Below, in pieces: positions 1 to 10,400 of a stretch of DNA of 64,000 nt (within the stretch, counting starts at the first letter, position 1; every line of letters begins with the position of its first letter). This stretch comes from Gammaproteobacteria bacterium (GTDB taxonomy: Bacteria; Pseudomonadota; Gammaproteobacteria; Pseudomonadales; Pseudohongiellaceae), in the NCBI GenBank assembly GCA_024639905.1, contig JAHEGE010000008.1:227099-291098 (forward strand), in the 5' to 3' direction. A program made the translations under genes and the position numbers. Under the pieces are notes generated by a model. The model was not told where the DNA came from. It worked only from the letters and a program-made list of their open reading frames with translations, and did not search any database.

Positions 1-318
1 TATCGCCTCGATATCAGACCATGCAGCGAATCGACCAAGCTTATCGAGGTCTCTAATAATTCGCAGGTCGATAAGCATCTCAGGCAGCAAATCGTGCAAA
101 TACTCCATGACGAATACAGACCGCGCGACGTCGGGAATCGATTCACAAAACTCATCTGCCTCGCTCTGCTCAGGCTGGAAGACGGTGAAATGCGCCTGTA
201 GGAAATTGATGTTAATAAGGCAGACGTCATCTTCGAAGGCGACGCCACCGTGGGCGAAGGCCGGCGCCGAGTTGAGGCACAAAGACAGGCTAAACAAGAC
301 TGTGATCAATCGATTCAA
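1..318 (-). CDS. Exported conserved protein of unknown function, cut by window edge
   Basis: This reading frame is absent from the ORF track because it runs off the left edge. Read from a TTG at 318 it encodes a clear signal peptide (MNRLITVLFSLSLCLN, then SAPAFA and a likely cleavage before HGG). The mature part is acidic, with two cysteines near its start (DDVCLI and DEFCES) and the segment VFVMEYLHDLLPEM. The protein is probably periplasmic. I recall similar HGG-V-starting exported proteins in methylotrophs and ammonia oxidisers, but I know of no function. An in-frame GTG at 348 is an alternative start; the TTG gives a more normal signal peptide. The gene lies downstream of the SDR on the same strand, about 55 bases away, and could be co-transcribed with it. 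The C-terminus is missing. Confidence 0.6.
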   Translation of the reverse strand, partial: MNRLITVLFSLSLCLNSAPAFAHGGVAFEDDVCLININFLQAHFTVFQPEQSEADEFCESIPDVARSVFVMEYLHDLLPEMLIDLRIIRDLDKLGRFAAWSDIEAI

Positions 319-374
319 GGGGTTCTCACTTGTTAGGTATTCATTCACTTGTGTGAAATGCAGGGTTAAGGCGT

Positions 375-1067
375 CTACCAGGGAATCGTAGCGCCGTCGT
401 AATTTAAAAACTCGCCGCTGCGCGCCGCGTCTAACGCCGTGATCACATCCAGCATCCCTGAAACGCTGGTCGACGCATCGATCAGCCCGTTCGGGCCGCC
501 CATGTCGGTACGGACCCAGCCTGGGTGTAGGGCGCAAGCTGAGAAACCCGCGTCGGCCAGGTCGATCGAGAGGCTTTTGACCACTGCGTTTAGCGCCGCC
601 TTGGAGCTGCGATAGACGTAAGCACCGCCGCGGCCATTATCACCGATCGAGCCCATCTTCGAGCTGACGAATGCGAGTGTCTTGTCGTTACCCTTACGTA
701 GGTTGGGCATTAATAGTTGTGTAAGCAACAGCGGCGTTACCGCATTGGTGTAAAACACCTGCGCCATGTCGTCGCCATCCACATTGCCGAGTTCTGCATC
801 GCGCGGGCCATACACCCCGGCGTTGGCGATAAGCACATCGATCGGTTCGTCGTTTAACAGGTCTACCGCTTCGCGCATCGATGCGGCGTCTACGACATCC
901 ATCTCGAGAAGCGACAGCCCTTGGCTGCTGAGTGCGAGCTGCGTGAGGTCACTGGCGGTGGCAATATCGCGACAGGTGGCAATGACGCGCTCACCGCGCG
1001 CGAGCAGCTGGCGGGTAAACTCCAGCCCGAGGCCGCGATTACAGCCGGTGATAAAATAAGTCGCCAT
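375..1067 (-). CDS. Short-chain dehydrogenase/reductase (SDR family)
   Basis: The 230-residue product has the classical SDR layout. The cofactor loop TGCNRGLG lies at residues 7-14, an NAG motif near residue 90, a conserved serine in FVSSKMGS, and the catalytic YRSSK (YxxxK). It should be a cytosolic NAD(P)H-dependent oxidoreductase; the substrate cannot be told from sequence. The ORF track starts 50 codons upstream, but the ATG at 1067 gives MATYFITG, the usual SDR N-terminus, with AGGAG six bases upstream. The C-terminus (EFLNYDG) resembles the C-factor/sniffer-like subgroup. It is divergent from the TonB receptor that follows, with about 135 bases between the two starts, so the promoters probably lie back to back there. 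Confidence 0.88.
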   Translation of the reverse strand: MATYFITGCNRGLGLEFTRQLLARGERVIATCRDIATASDLTQLALSSQGLSLLEMDVVDAASMREAVDLLNDEPIDVLIANAGVYGPRDAELGNVDGDDMAQVFYTNAVTPLLLTQLLMPNLRKGNDKTLAFVSSKMGSIGDNGRGGAYVYRSSKAALNAVVKSLSIDLADAGFSACALHPGWVRTDMGGPNGLIDASTSVSGMLDVITALDAARSGEFLNYDGATIPW

Positions 1068-1201
1068 GGGCATCTCCTGAATGTGCTGCTTCAACTGCGG
1101 GTCGCAGCTAACTTTGTAGCGGTTTTTGCTATACTGCAATGATACCGCAATCGAGCAAGCCCGTAGGGTCTGATAAGCCAAAAGAGGACAGAATTGACGC
1201 C

Positions 1202-3736
1202 ATGAGAGCAACTCCACTCACGGGCTCGGCCCTCTCGCCCCTCCTGTCGCCTGTCTTTTCGCCTGTCTCTTCGACCTCGGCGCTGCTATCACTGTCAGCG
1301 CTGCTCGCGCTTCTGCCACTGCCCCTCTCGGCGCAGACGGGCTCACCTGAGCAGATCACCGTCGTCGGCGTCGTGCCAGGCGGCGCCGGCATCGACCGCG
1401 CAAAGGTGCCTTATCCTATTCAGAGCGCGAGCGCAGACGAACTTGCGCAGGCAAGCAACGCCAGCCTGGCGGATTTTCTGCGCCGCGGCTTCGGCAGCGT
1501 GTCGCTTAACGATGCGCAGAACAACCCCTTGCAACCAGACCTGCAATACCGTGGCTTTACCGCTTCGCCACTTTTAGGGCTGGCTCAAGGCTTGAGCGTC
1601 TACCAGAACGGGGCTCGCATCAATGAGCCGTTAGGCGACTCGGTCAACTGGGATCTCATGCCGCAGTCGGCGATTGCCGGCGTTACTCTCGCCGGTGGCA
1701 CCAACCCGTTGTTCGGCCTCAATAGCCTCGGTGGCTCACTCGGAATCCAGATGAAGAACGGCTTCGATTTCACCGGCTCTCAAGTCGGCGTTCGTACCGG
1801 TTCGTTTGGCCGCACCACGGCATTCGCCGAAACTGGCGGCAACGCCGATGGCTTCGCCTACTACCTGAATATCGAGTCGTTCGAGGAAGACGGCTGGCGC
1901 GACCAGTCTGCGTCAGACGCGCTCAATGCCTACGCAAGCCTTGGCTGGCGCGGCGAACGCGGGCAGATCAATCTCGACCTACAAAAGGGCGACTCGGACC
2001 TGCGTGGCAATGGCGCCGCCCCGGTCGAACTGCTCGCACTGAATCGCGCCGCGGTCTTCACCGCGCCCGACATCACCGAGAACGACCTGCTCATGGCCGG
2101 CGTCGATTTCGCCTTCACCCTGTCCGAGCATCACAGCCTCAGCGGCACCTTGTTCAATCGCCGCAACACCACCGACGCCTTTAACGGCGATGGGTCGGAA
2201 TTCGGCGTGTGCAGCTTTGGCGGCGTAGCCACGTTAATCGAAGGGTTAAAAGACGACGACCTAGAAGAGTTAGGCCTCGACGATGACGACCTCTGCGACG
2301 ATCAGTTCGCCAGCGCGGACGCGCTCGAAGACTTCCTCAACGGCCTGGGCTCAGACGACGAGTTCAACCTCGAAGACTTCAGCGACCACCTGTCCGGCAC
2401 GGGCCTACTCAGCGACGAGGCGATTAACAATATCAGCCGCCGCACCCAGCGCAGCCGCGGCATTGACCTGCAATGGCGCAGCAGCGCGCCTCTGGCAGGG
2501 CGCGAGAATACGTTCATCCTTGGTGCGGGCTACTACCGCGGTCTTTCCGATTTCGATTCGGTGCTAGAGCTTTCGCGTCTTGACCCCCTTACCCGCGTCA
2601 CCACCGGACTCGGCACGGGCACCTTCGTCGATGCCGAAGCCACCTCCGTAACAACCGCGACGCGTTCGACAAGCTTGTACTTCACCAACGTATTGCAGGT
2701 GAGCGACAGTATCGCTCTAACGCTTTCGGCCCGCGCCAACGACACCGATGTCAGCCTGCTTGATCTCAGCGGCGTGCGCCCGGAGCTCAACGGCGAACAC
2801 CGATTCACGCGTATCAATCCCGCGCTCGGCATGACGTGGCAGGCACACACAGACCATGCGCTCTATGCGTCTTATAGCGAATCTTCGCGTGCACCAACGC
2901 CCATTGAGCTCGCCTGCAACGAAGGCGTGTTCGAAGTGGCACAGCGCTTCGCCCTCGAGCGCGGTGACGACCCCGACGACATCGACTTCGAATGCCGTCT
3001 GCCCAATGCCTTCCTCGCCGACCCGCCGTTAGAGCAGGTGGTTGCAAAGAACATTGAGCTTGGCGCGCGCGGGCAGATCCCGCTAAGCGCCTCTACCGCT
3101 CTGTTCTATGAGATCGGCGCCTTCAATACCGTCAATCGCGACGACATCCTCTTTCAGACGACCGGGCGCTCGACAGGGCTTTTCGCTAACGTCGACAAGA
3201 CGCGTCGCAGGGGATTCGAGAGCAAACTCTTTGGCCAAATTGGCGCGTTAGAATGGATGGCCGCTTTCAGTCATATCGAGGCGACCTTCGAGTCGGATTT
3301 CGCTGCGTTGAGCCCCAACCACGATTTCGCCGACGACGAGGGCGAGATTCACGTGCAAAGGGGTGACAGCATCCCAGGTATTCCTGAACAGCAGTTCAAA
3401 TTAGTCGCTGACTATGCCCTATCAGAACAGTGGCAACTCGGGGTTGATCTGCTTGCCAACTCAGGGCAAACCCTACGCGGGGATGAATCTAACCAGCTCA
3501 CCCCTACCGGCGGCTACGGCATCATCAACCTTCGCACGCGCTATCAATTGAGCGACGCAATCGAGTTCTACGCGCGTGTAGATAACCTGTTAGACCGGGA
3601 CTACGAGACGTTTGGCTTACTCGGCGAGGAGCCCGGTGAGGTGGACGTGCCGCTTATCAGCGACATGACCATCCCGCGATTCCTCGGCGCGGGTCAGCCG
3701 CGCGCGGCCTTCGTCGGACTGCGCGTCACCTTCTAG
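1202..3736 (+). CDS. TonB-dependent outer-membrane receptor with acidic loop insertion
   Basis: This is a beta-barrel importer driven by TonB-ExbBD. A signal peptide rich in Leu/Ser ends at PLSAQT, followed by a plug domain (SLADFLRRGFGSV through GTNPLFGLNSLGGSLGI). The barrel ends RAAFVGLRVTF, whose C-terminal phenylalanine is the usual BAM signal. The ORF track begins at 1139; I chose the ATG at 1202 because it starts directly before the signal peptide. A GAGGA lies about 13 bases upstream, so the start is not certain. Around residues 345-400 there is an unusually acidic stretch (DDDLEELGLDDDDLCDD and more Asp/Glu) with cysteines on both sides, probably an extracellular loop. The ligand is unknown. 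The stop codon is one base from the stop of the convergent phosphodiesterase gene. Confidence 0.9.
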   Translation: MRATPLTGSALSPLLSPVFSPVSSTSALLSLSALLALLPLPLSAQTGSPEQITVVGVVPGGAGIDRAKVPYPIQSASADELAQASNASLADFLRRGFGSVSLNDAQNNPLQPDLQYRGFTASPLLGLAQGLSVYQNGARINEPLGDSVNWDLMPQSAIAGVTLAGGTNPLFGLNSLGGSLGIQMKNGFDFTGSQVGVRTGSFGRTTAFAETGGNADGFAYYLNIESFEEDGWRDQSASDALNAYASLGWRGERGQINLDLQKGDSDLRGNGAAPVELLALNRAAVFTAPDITENDLLMAGVDFAFTLSEHHSLSGTLFNRRNTTDAFNGDGSEFGVCSFGGVATLIEGLKDDDLEELGLDDDDLCDDQFASADALEDFLNGLGSDDEFNLEDFSDHLSGTGLLSDEAINNISRRTQRSRGIDLQWRSSAPLAGRENTFILGAGYYRGLSDFDSVLELSRLDPLTRVTTGLGTGTFVDAEATSVTTATRSTSLYFTNVLQVSDSIALTLSARANDTDVSLLDLSGVRPELNGEHRFTRINPALGMTWQAHTDHALYASYSESSRAPTPIELACNEGVFEVAQRFALERGDDPDDIDFECRLPNAFLADPPLEQVVAKNIELGARGQIPLSASTALFYEIGAFNTVNRDDILFQTTGRSTGLFANVDKTRRRGFESKLFGQIGALEWMAAFSHIEATFESDFAALSPNHDFADDEGEIHVQRGDSIPGIPEQQFKLVADYALSEQWQLGVDLLANSGQTLRGDESNQLTPTGGYGIINLRTRYQLSDAIEFYARVDNLLDRDYETFGLLGEEPGEVDVPLISDMTIPRFLGAGQPRAAFVGLRVTF

Positions 3737-3737
3737 G

Positions 3738-4775
3738 CTAGCGTTCGCGCAGGAAGTTGACCGCACGATCGGGAAAATCGGTGAACGCACCATCGATGCC
3801 GGCCTCGAAGAAGAACGCTTCGAGCATGGCCTCATAGCTGTCTGCCCATGCGGGCACCTGCCCCGCATCGGCACGGAATGTGTAAGGATGCACCTGCATG
3901 CCGCTGGCATGAGCAAGTGAGACCAGCTCGCTGATCTTGAGCTGCCCAGCAGGAGACTCGGGGTCTATTAATAGGCTTTTATCTGGCCCAAACCCGTCCG
4001 CGTAGGCACCGACCTGTGCCATGCCCTGCGCAGTAAACATCCACTGGTATTCCTCATCGTCGCCTACTAACTGCACGAGCTTCAGATCGACGCCTGCTGC
4101 CGGCAGGACCTCGTCGCGTAGGCGTTTCACTTCCTCCCAACTGAAGGTTTGTAAGAACACTTTGTGTTGCTTGCTGGTATAGCCGAAGGCTTTCAGGGCG
4201 GCGACTACGGCGGTTCCAAGATCTTTGCCTTCGGCAAGATGGAACTCCGGCGACTTTATTTCTGGGTAAATACCCACGTCTCGACCAGTCGAAAAGTTGA
4301 GGCCCTGAATCAGTTCCAACTCCTCGGCGAGGGTAGCGATACGGAAAGAGGATTTCCCCATGGGGAAGCGCGCGGCATAACCCTGTTGCCGCTTGCCATC
4401 GCGCGTGTAGGCGCCTTCGCTCGCCGCCAAACTGCGAATCTCTGCGAGCGTGAAGTCGATGGCATAGAAATGGCCGTCGGCACGTGCCCGATTGGGGAAT
4501 TTTTCCGCGACGTCGGTCGTGCGATCCAGCGTGATGTCATGGATAACGATGAGCTCATCGTCTTTCGTCATTACCACGTCTTGCTCGATATAGTCCGCGC
4601 CCATCGCATAGGCCATCGCCTTCGCCTCGAGGGTGTGTTCGGGCAGATAACCGCTGGCGCCGCGGTGGGCGACAACGACTTTGTCAGCTGCCTGCGCTGA
4701 AACTAACGGAGCGAGGAGAGATGCCATGAGGAAACCTCCGATAAGGGGCAGTGTGCGCCTGTGGGAAATCAGCAT
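3738..4775 (-). CDS. glpQ: Periplasmic glycerophosphodiester phosphodiesterase
   Basis: The product hydrolyses glycerophosphodiesters (deacylated phospholipids) to glycerol-3-phosphate and an alcohol. A signal peptide (LIGGFLMASLLAPLVSAQA) is followed by the GDPD signature: HRGASGYLPEHT with the catalytic His, ADYIEQDVV with the metal-binding Glu and Asp, and IVIHDITLDRTTDV with the second His. Later segments (GIYPEIKSPEFH, FTDFPDRAV) match the GlpQ-type barrel. At 345 residues it is close to E. coli periplasmic GlpQ. The gene is in line with the DUF5916-like gene upstream (gap about 100 bases) but faces the TonB receptor 1202-3736. It would supply phosphate and glycerol-phosphate from environmental lipids. 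Confidence 0.92.
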   Translation of the reverse strand: MLISHRRTLPLIGGFLMASLLAPLVSAQAADKVVVAHRGASGYLPEHTLEAKAMAYAMGADYIEQDVVMTKDDELIVIHDITLDRTTDVAEKFPNRARADGHFYAIDFTLAEIRSLAASEGAYTRDGKRQQGYAARFPMGKSSFRIATLAEELELIQGLNFSTGRDVGIYPEIKSPEFHLAEGKDLGTAVVAALKAFGYTSKQHKVFLQTFSWEEVKRLRDEVLPAAGVDLKLVQLVGDDEEYQWMFTAQGMAQVGAYADGFGPDKSLLIDPESPAGQLKISELVSLAHASGMQVHPYTFRADAGQVPAWADSYEAMLEAFFFEAGIDGAFTDFPDRAVNFLRER

Positions 4776-4874
4776 AAAGGGAAACCTTTGGGTAACGAGT
4801 TAGTCTTCTATCGAGTTCAGAAGATAGACTAAGCTGGCGATCATGTCAGCAGTATGACGGCGATCATACGCAGT

Positions 4875-7301
4875 CTACGAGCCGAAGCGGTACCTTAGCA
4901 GGACCGCAAACGAGTCTACGATCTTGTCGCTCCAGGACCTCTCCAGCAGGTCTTGGAAAGTATTAAAGCTCGTGCTCGGCAGGTTGCTACCGCGGGTGTA
5001 CACCACGAAGAGATCCGAGAGCGGCGCGAGCTCCCAGCGGTAGCGGGCCTGGAAGGTCAAACGGCTAATGACGAAATCGTCAGAATCCGTATTGGGTTTA
5101 GTCACCGGTTGGAGGAAGGTCGTGTTTTGGGCATCAACCTGCCAGAAACGATCCTCGTAGGCTTTCAATGCAGTCCACTGCATGGTGAATCGGAGCTGCT
5201 GCCACGCCGAAATAAAATAGTTCATTTCTAAGCGCGGCGCCCACTGGTGAGATTCGAAACTCGTGTAGGCACCATCACCTTGGTGCACGAGCAGCGCCTC
5301 CCTGTCTGTGTAATCAAGACGCAGGTCTGTCGAGAACCGGTCCGTTGGTCGCCAGGTTACGCCACCGGTCATCTGGGTCGTGGCTGGCCCTAGCTCATCT
5401 TGGCCCAGGTTCAGGCCTATTCTTAGCGCCAGCGGCTCCGCAGGGTTGGTCTCGTAACCCAAGTTCAAGCCATAGCGGCCCTTTACCTTGAAGTCACCAG
5501 TGCCGCGGCCTAGCCGGTCGTCGATGCGCTGCGGAAAATAGCGGAAGCTAAAGTCGACAGTGTCGTTGTTGAGTAAGTTGTAACCGCGATTGAGAAACGC
5601 CCCCAGCCGAACGGGTTCGCCATCGGTATTCCACTGATTAGTTACAAACACGCTCGTCGTCCTTTGGCGCAGCCCAGGGACATCAGATTCGACATTAAAC
5701 ATGTTGTAGTCGAGGTTCATCTGGTCGTTGCGAGTAAGAAAGCCTAACTCGTTTATATCGAGTGAATCGTCTATATAGGTCGCTCGAAGGCCGTGCTGCA
5801 GGCCGCGGCGAGGACGGTATGTGACGTCGCCCAAAAAGCCGCTGCCGGTGTCCCCGTTCACATCGCTGTGCATGAATTGAGTATCAACCAAAAACTTATT
5901 GTCGGCGGAAAAATAGTGCATATCTACCGCTTGCGTCGTTGCGTCCAGCTCTGGATGAGAAAGGTTCGTTCCCATCCAACCGATAGCACGGCGCCCGCCG
6001 CTGCTAGTGTCTTCGTAAAGCAGTCTACCCACTGCAAAGTCTCGACCCACCGCGCTAATAGTCACCGGAGTGCCGTCATCTCGGGTGCCGCTAATCTGCG
6101 ACTCGTCCTCCGATGCCACCAGAGTGCCATAGCGCCAGTTGCCATTCTGCCCGGTCAGTTTCGCCGCACCTAACAGCTCGGAGGGACGACTGCGATCGGT
6201 CGCGACAACCGACACATCGTCCGGTATGTCGTAGATTGCGGCGCTGCCGATGCGGCGCGTGTTCAATAGCGAAATGGGACCACCAGGGCCGCCGCCATTA
6301 CTCCGCGGCGACGTAGTGAACACGTCTTGTCCCTCGAGAAAGAACACGCGGCGCTCAGGAAAGAAGACCTCGAACGCCGTTAGGTTGACGACCACGTCGT
6401 CGGCCTGCACGCTACCAAAATCAGGATTAAGCGTCGCCGAGACGAGAGAGTTGGAGGTGGGCCGCCAATACAGCTCGGTACCGACTTTATATTCCGCCTC
6501 CCCAGTTATCCCATCACGCACGCCCGAGACGAAGGGGTAATACGTGAGTTGGCGTCGCGGTTCGATATCGGAGAGTTCGTATTTTTCGAACGCGGAAAGA
6601 TATTGGTTAATCGTTCGCGGCAGCGGTGGGTTTGACCACGTCTCGCCCTGTAAATGACCTACTTGGCGCTCGAAATAAAACCCGAGTTTGCGCACATCAT
6701 CGACCTGCGGCAGCGCCATCATAGACCAAGGTATGTAGTACTCGGCGCTCCAGCCATTCTCTAGGGGCTGAGTCCGCGCGAGCCATGGGCCATCCCACTG
6801 TATATTGAGATTGCGCTCCGGCAGTATCGTCCCATCGGTTAGGGAATTGCCGAGGTTGATCCGCATGAGAAAACCGTACAACCCCTCGCCTGAGGCGTCG
6901 ATGGCCACGACGAAACCGTCGCGTTCCAAGCGCGTGTCGCGCGAGGTCATGCGCGCCATCAGGGTCTCTTTCGGTTGAAAGTTCATCGCGCTGAGATAGA
7001 TGCCGCGCTCAGTATAGAAAAACCGAATATGCGTTTCGTAGGGCGCGTCTTCGAGCGTATCGGGATCGATTACCTGCATGCCGTCGATGACCGGCAGGTC
7101 GGCCCACACGGCTTCGTCGATAAACCCGTCGATGGTGATATTCGCGACGTCTTGCTCGATGCGGGTAATCTGCGGCAAGGCCGCATTTTGTGCGAACAGC
7201 GAGGGGGCGAGAAGGCACAGCACTGCAACGAGTCCCGTTACCCATACTCGGTAGTGATTTACGACGCTTAGGTTTTCTAGGGAACGGGAGGGCGTTAGCA
7301 T
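4875..7301 (-). CDS. CBM9-like / DUF5916-type outer-membrane protein
   Basis: After a signal peptide (VWVTGLVAVLCLLAPSLFAQN) the N-terminal part reads as a carbohydrate-binding-family-9-like sandwich (ITIDGFIDEAVWADLP, then IRFFYTERGIYLSAMNF). The remaining 550 or so residues alternate aromatic beta strands and end LLRYRFGS, as in an outer-membrane barrel. FEVFFPERRVFFLEGQDVF is characteristic of the DUF5916 family. The molecular function of this family is not established; binding or hydrolysis of sugars is only inferred from the N-terminal domain. The track's start at 7421 adds 40 unlikely residues. The ATG at 7301 precedes the signal peptide and has a GAGAAAG-like Shine-Dalgarno. It lies 130 bases downstream of the double peptidase gene on the same strand. 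Confidence 0.8.
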   Translation of the reverse strand: MLTPSRSLENLSVVNHYRVWVTGLVAVLCLLAPSLFAQNAALPQITRIEQDVANITIDGFIDEAVWADLPVIDGMQVIDPDTLEDAPYETHIRFFYTERGIYLSAMNFQPKETLMARMTSRDTRLERDGFVVAIDASGEGLYGFLMRINLGNSLTDGTILPERNLNIQWDGPWLARTQPLENGWSAEYYIPWSMMALPQVDDVRKLGFYFERQVGHLQGETWSNPPLPRTINQYLSAFEKYELSDIEPRRQLTYYPFVSGVRDGITGEAEYKVGTELYWRPTSNSLVSATLNPDFGSVQADDVVVNLTAFEVFFPERRVFFLEGQDVFTTSPRSNGGGPGGPISLLNTRRIGSAAIYDIPDDVSVVATDRSRPSELLGAAKLTGQNGNWRYGTLVASEDESQISGTRDDGTPVTISAVGRDFAVGRLLYEDTSSGGRRAIGWMGTNLSHPELDATTQAVDMHYFSADNKFLVDTQFMHSDVNGDTGSGFLGDVTYRPRRGLQHGLRATYIDDSLDINELGFLTRNDQMNLDYNMFNVESDVPGLRQRTTSVFVTNQWNTDGEPVRLGAFLNRGYNLLNNDTVDFSFRYFPQRIDDRLGRGTGDFKVKGRYGLNLGYETNPAEPLALRIGLNLGQDELGPATTQMTGGVTWRPTDRFSTDLRLDYTDREALLVHQGDGAYTSFESHQWAPRLEMNYFISAWQQLRFTMQWTALKAYEDRFWQVDAQNTTFLQPVTKPNTDSDDFVISRLTFQARYRWELAPLSDLFVVYTRGSNLPSTSFNTFQDLLERSWSDKIVDSFAVLLRYRFGS

Positions 7302-7430
7302 GATTCTTTCTCGGGACTGCGCCTGATGGCCGCGCTCATAGGGAAAATTGACCGAGATCAAACCGCGGTTCATTCGCGTGAGTCTACAGCAATCGCCCCG
7401 CAGCATAGCCCAGCGCAACAATTCGTTGCA

Positions 7431-10400
7431 TTACTCGCGCGCCGTGAGCACTGCGGTCATTTCAAGGCGCTCTGCGGCGCGCAGCACTTCAATCACCACA
7501 CTGTCACCGACCGCGGCTGCGCGCAGCAGATTCGAGTAAGTTTGCAGATCACTTAACGCGGCGCCCGCAAACGACAACAAGATGTCACCCTCTTGAATCC
7601 CCGCCAGCGCCGCTGCGCTATTTGGGGTTACGCCACTCACCCGAACGCCCTCACCTTCATACCCGAAGTCCGGCAGAGTCCCGAGGCTAACGCGTCGGGC
7701 CCCCGTGCCCTGTGGCGCAACGACGACCGCCGCATTAACAAGCGTCACTCGCAGCGGCCCCTCATTCCCACCAAGGTAGCGCAGCGCCTCTTCAGACCAC
7801 GCGGCGACGTCAGACAGGCCCGCATAGTCGATCTCATCGGCGGTATCGCTAACGCGGTGGTAGTCACCATGCAGCCCCGAGAAGAGGTGTAGCGCGGGCA
7901 CACCCGCATTCAAGAAACTCACGTGATCGCTGCTGGCTAGCGCCTGAGTTGGGAATTCTGATTCGATACCCAGAGTAAAACCGATGCCTTGGGCCATAAA
8001 CGGCCATTCATAGGCGCTCTCGCTGCCGAACACTTGCAGCTTACGCCCGCCGAGCCGCCCGACTGCGTCGAGGTTTATCATCGCGTAGAACTCGGTTGAT
8101 CCAAGCCCATTGAGCGGGTTGTCGATGAAATAGCGCGATCCCAAAAGCCCCGACTCCTCGCCGCTGAAGGCGACCACCAGTATGGGCCGCGTCGGCGTGA
8201 AGGTGCGCCGCAGCGTTGCCGCGACTTCGATAAGCACAGCTACGCCCGAGGCATTGTCGTCCGCACCAGGATACGCGGTGCCGTTGGCGTTGAGACCTAA
8301 GTGATCGTAGTGGGCGCCGAACACGACAGGCGCGAGAGTTGGATCGCTGCCTGGAATCAAGCCAACGACATTGGTCAGACCTTGCCGGTCACCGTTCGCA
8401 AGCGTCGCCATCCAGCTTTGACGGTAGCTGCCACCCACTGCCTGTAAGCCGATGCGGCGGAATTGGTCTTCGATTAGGTCGGTGGCAGCGGCAATGCCGG
8501 CGCCGGTCGCGAGCGACGGTTTAACGATGCCCCGCCCGAGCAGCGCCGGCTGCGTGAGCGCCTCGATATGACGAGAGAGCTTTGCTGCGAGATAGCGCGG
8601 CGGCATCTCGGCCAGCGCCGCCACATCGGGCAGGCCTGCGAGCTGTGGCGCGTGATCTAATTCTGGATTCGTCCACTGCAAAGGCGAGGCGCTCGCGCTC
8701 CACACGCCCTTCACATCGTTCGTTGGCTCGTCGCCTGCGAAACTCAGGTAAGAGTATTTTCCATAATGCGGAAGTTTCTCGATCATGCCGGGCACGGCTT
8801 CGGGCTGATCGATATCGATAAACCCTAGGGCAAGCTCGGGCGCTTGCGGATGACGAGCGACAAAAACAGAACTGCGTTCGGCGTAATCCAGCACATTGCC
8901 CGCAAGCGTCAAGTCATCGCCCTCTGCAGCTAAAACCGAACGCATGGCACCCGGAGCGGCATCGAATCCCGCCGGCGCAAAGCGGTTATCTCGACCCAAA
9001 ATCCAGACGCTTGATGTCGTCGGCAAGGCATCAATCTCACTATCGAGAACAGTGGTCGCCGCGACGCCTGCGCCAAAGGACTCTGCCAACTCGCGCCAAT
9101 GATCGGTGACAACCGAGCCTTGGGAGGACGACGGCAATACAAAGGTCAGCGACGACGCGCCAAAAAGTTCGCCCACCGTCGGCGGCGTCTCCGCACGGTC
9201 GAGCCGACGGAATAAGTCGAAATACGGATCAACGACGACTGCCTCTAAACGCGAGTAGTCGTCGGCAACAAAGCCCTGCGCGCGCTGATCTATGGTCAGG
9301 TCGACAAGGGTTGGCGAAGCCTGCCCTGAATAATACAGCGCGGCCGTCACGGTAAACTCGAACGGCTCTTGCTCCTGAACCTGCGCAAAGTTAAGTCGCG
9401 CTTTATCGCCGCGCTCTTCGGCTACAGAAAGAGCAAGCTCTGGCGCCCCTCGCCGTTGCACCCATTGCGCGAAAAAGGGAGCTAAGTCGCGCTCTGCAAC
9501 GCGAGAGAAAATACGCTCAATATCGTCGAATGACGCACGCGTGAATTGCGCCTCTCGATAAAACACGCGAAGCCCTTCGAGAAAAAGAGCGTCACCGATC
9601 TCGAGTCGTAACATATGCCATAGCATAAGCGATTTGCCATAGCCTACAGCCTGGGTCGCCGCCGAGTTGCGCGACGTGAATTCGCTTAGTGGAAAATCGG
9701 CGCTAGCACTGACCGCATTCTTGTAACGCGCCAGCATGTCTTTCCGATAAGCAGGCCCGCCACCGTCGACTTCTTGAAACAGATGGTCAGCGAGATAGGC
9801 AGTCAGCCCCTCACTCCAATTGCCGGTCGCGTAGTCGGGATACACGCCATTGCCCCACCAATTGTGCAGAATTTCATGGGGATAGGAGGACGTTATGATG
9901 AACGGGAAGCGGATGATTTTCTCACCAAGCAGAGTGAAAGACGGCATGCCGTAACCGGTTTCCCAAAAATTCTCGACAAGCGCAAATTTCGTGAATGGAT
10001 AGGCACCAAGCAGGGGCTCGTAAAGGGCAAGATAGCGCTGAGTCGCATCCAGATACGTGGCCGCGAGATTAGCATCTGGCGACCGCAGTAGCGCGAGGAC
10101 ATCAACGCTCCTCGCATTATCGGTCGCGTCCAGCACGGACGTGTAGACCGCAGAGTATTCGGTAAACGCCGCGGCAATCAGGTAGACCTCTTCCATCGGC
10201 TGGTCGCTGCGCCAGACGTTTGGCGCGAGTCTCTCGCCTTGGCTTAGGCTACTCCAAGCGGCTGCCGACTCGGCGAACTCTACACTCAGCTCGAAGGTCA
10301 CGAGCGCGTCGCCAAATTCTGGGATCCACGCGCTGCCACGATTAAGATACACGCCGCGAGGATCGATGAGCCCCGAGGTCTCCGCGAAACTTTGAGAGTA

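Noticed and set aside
107-391. 94-residue plus-strand ORF at the left edge
   Set aside because: It is the antisense shadow of the exported protein read on the minus strand, which has a convincing signal peptide.
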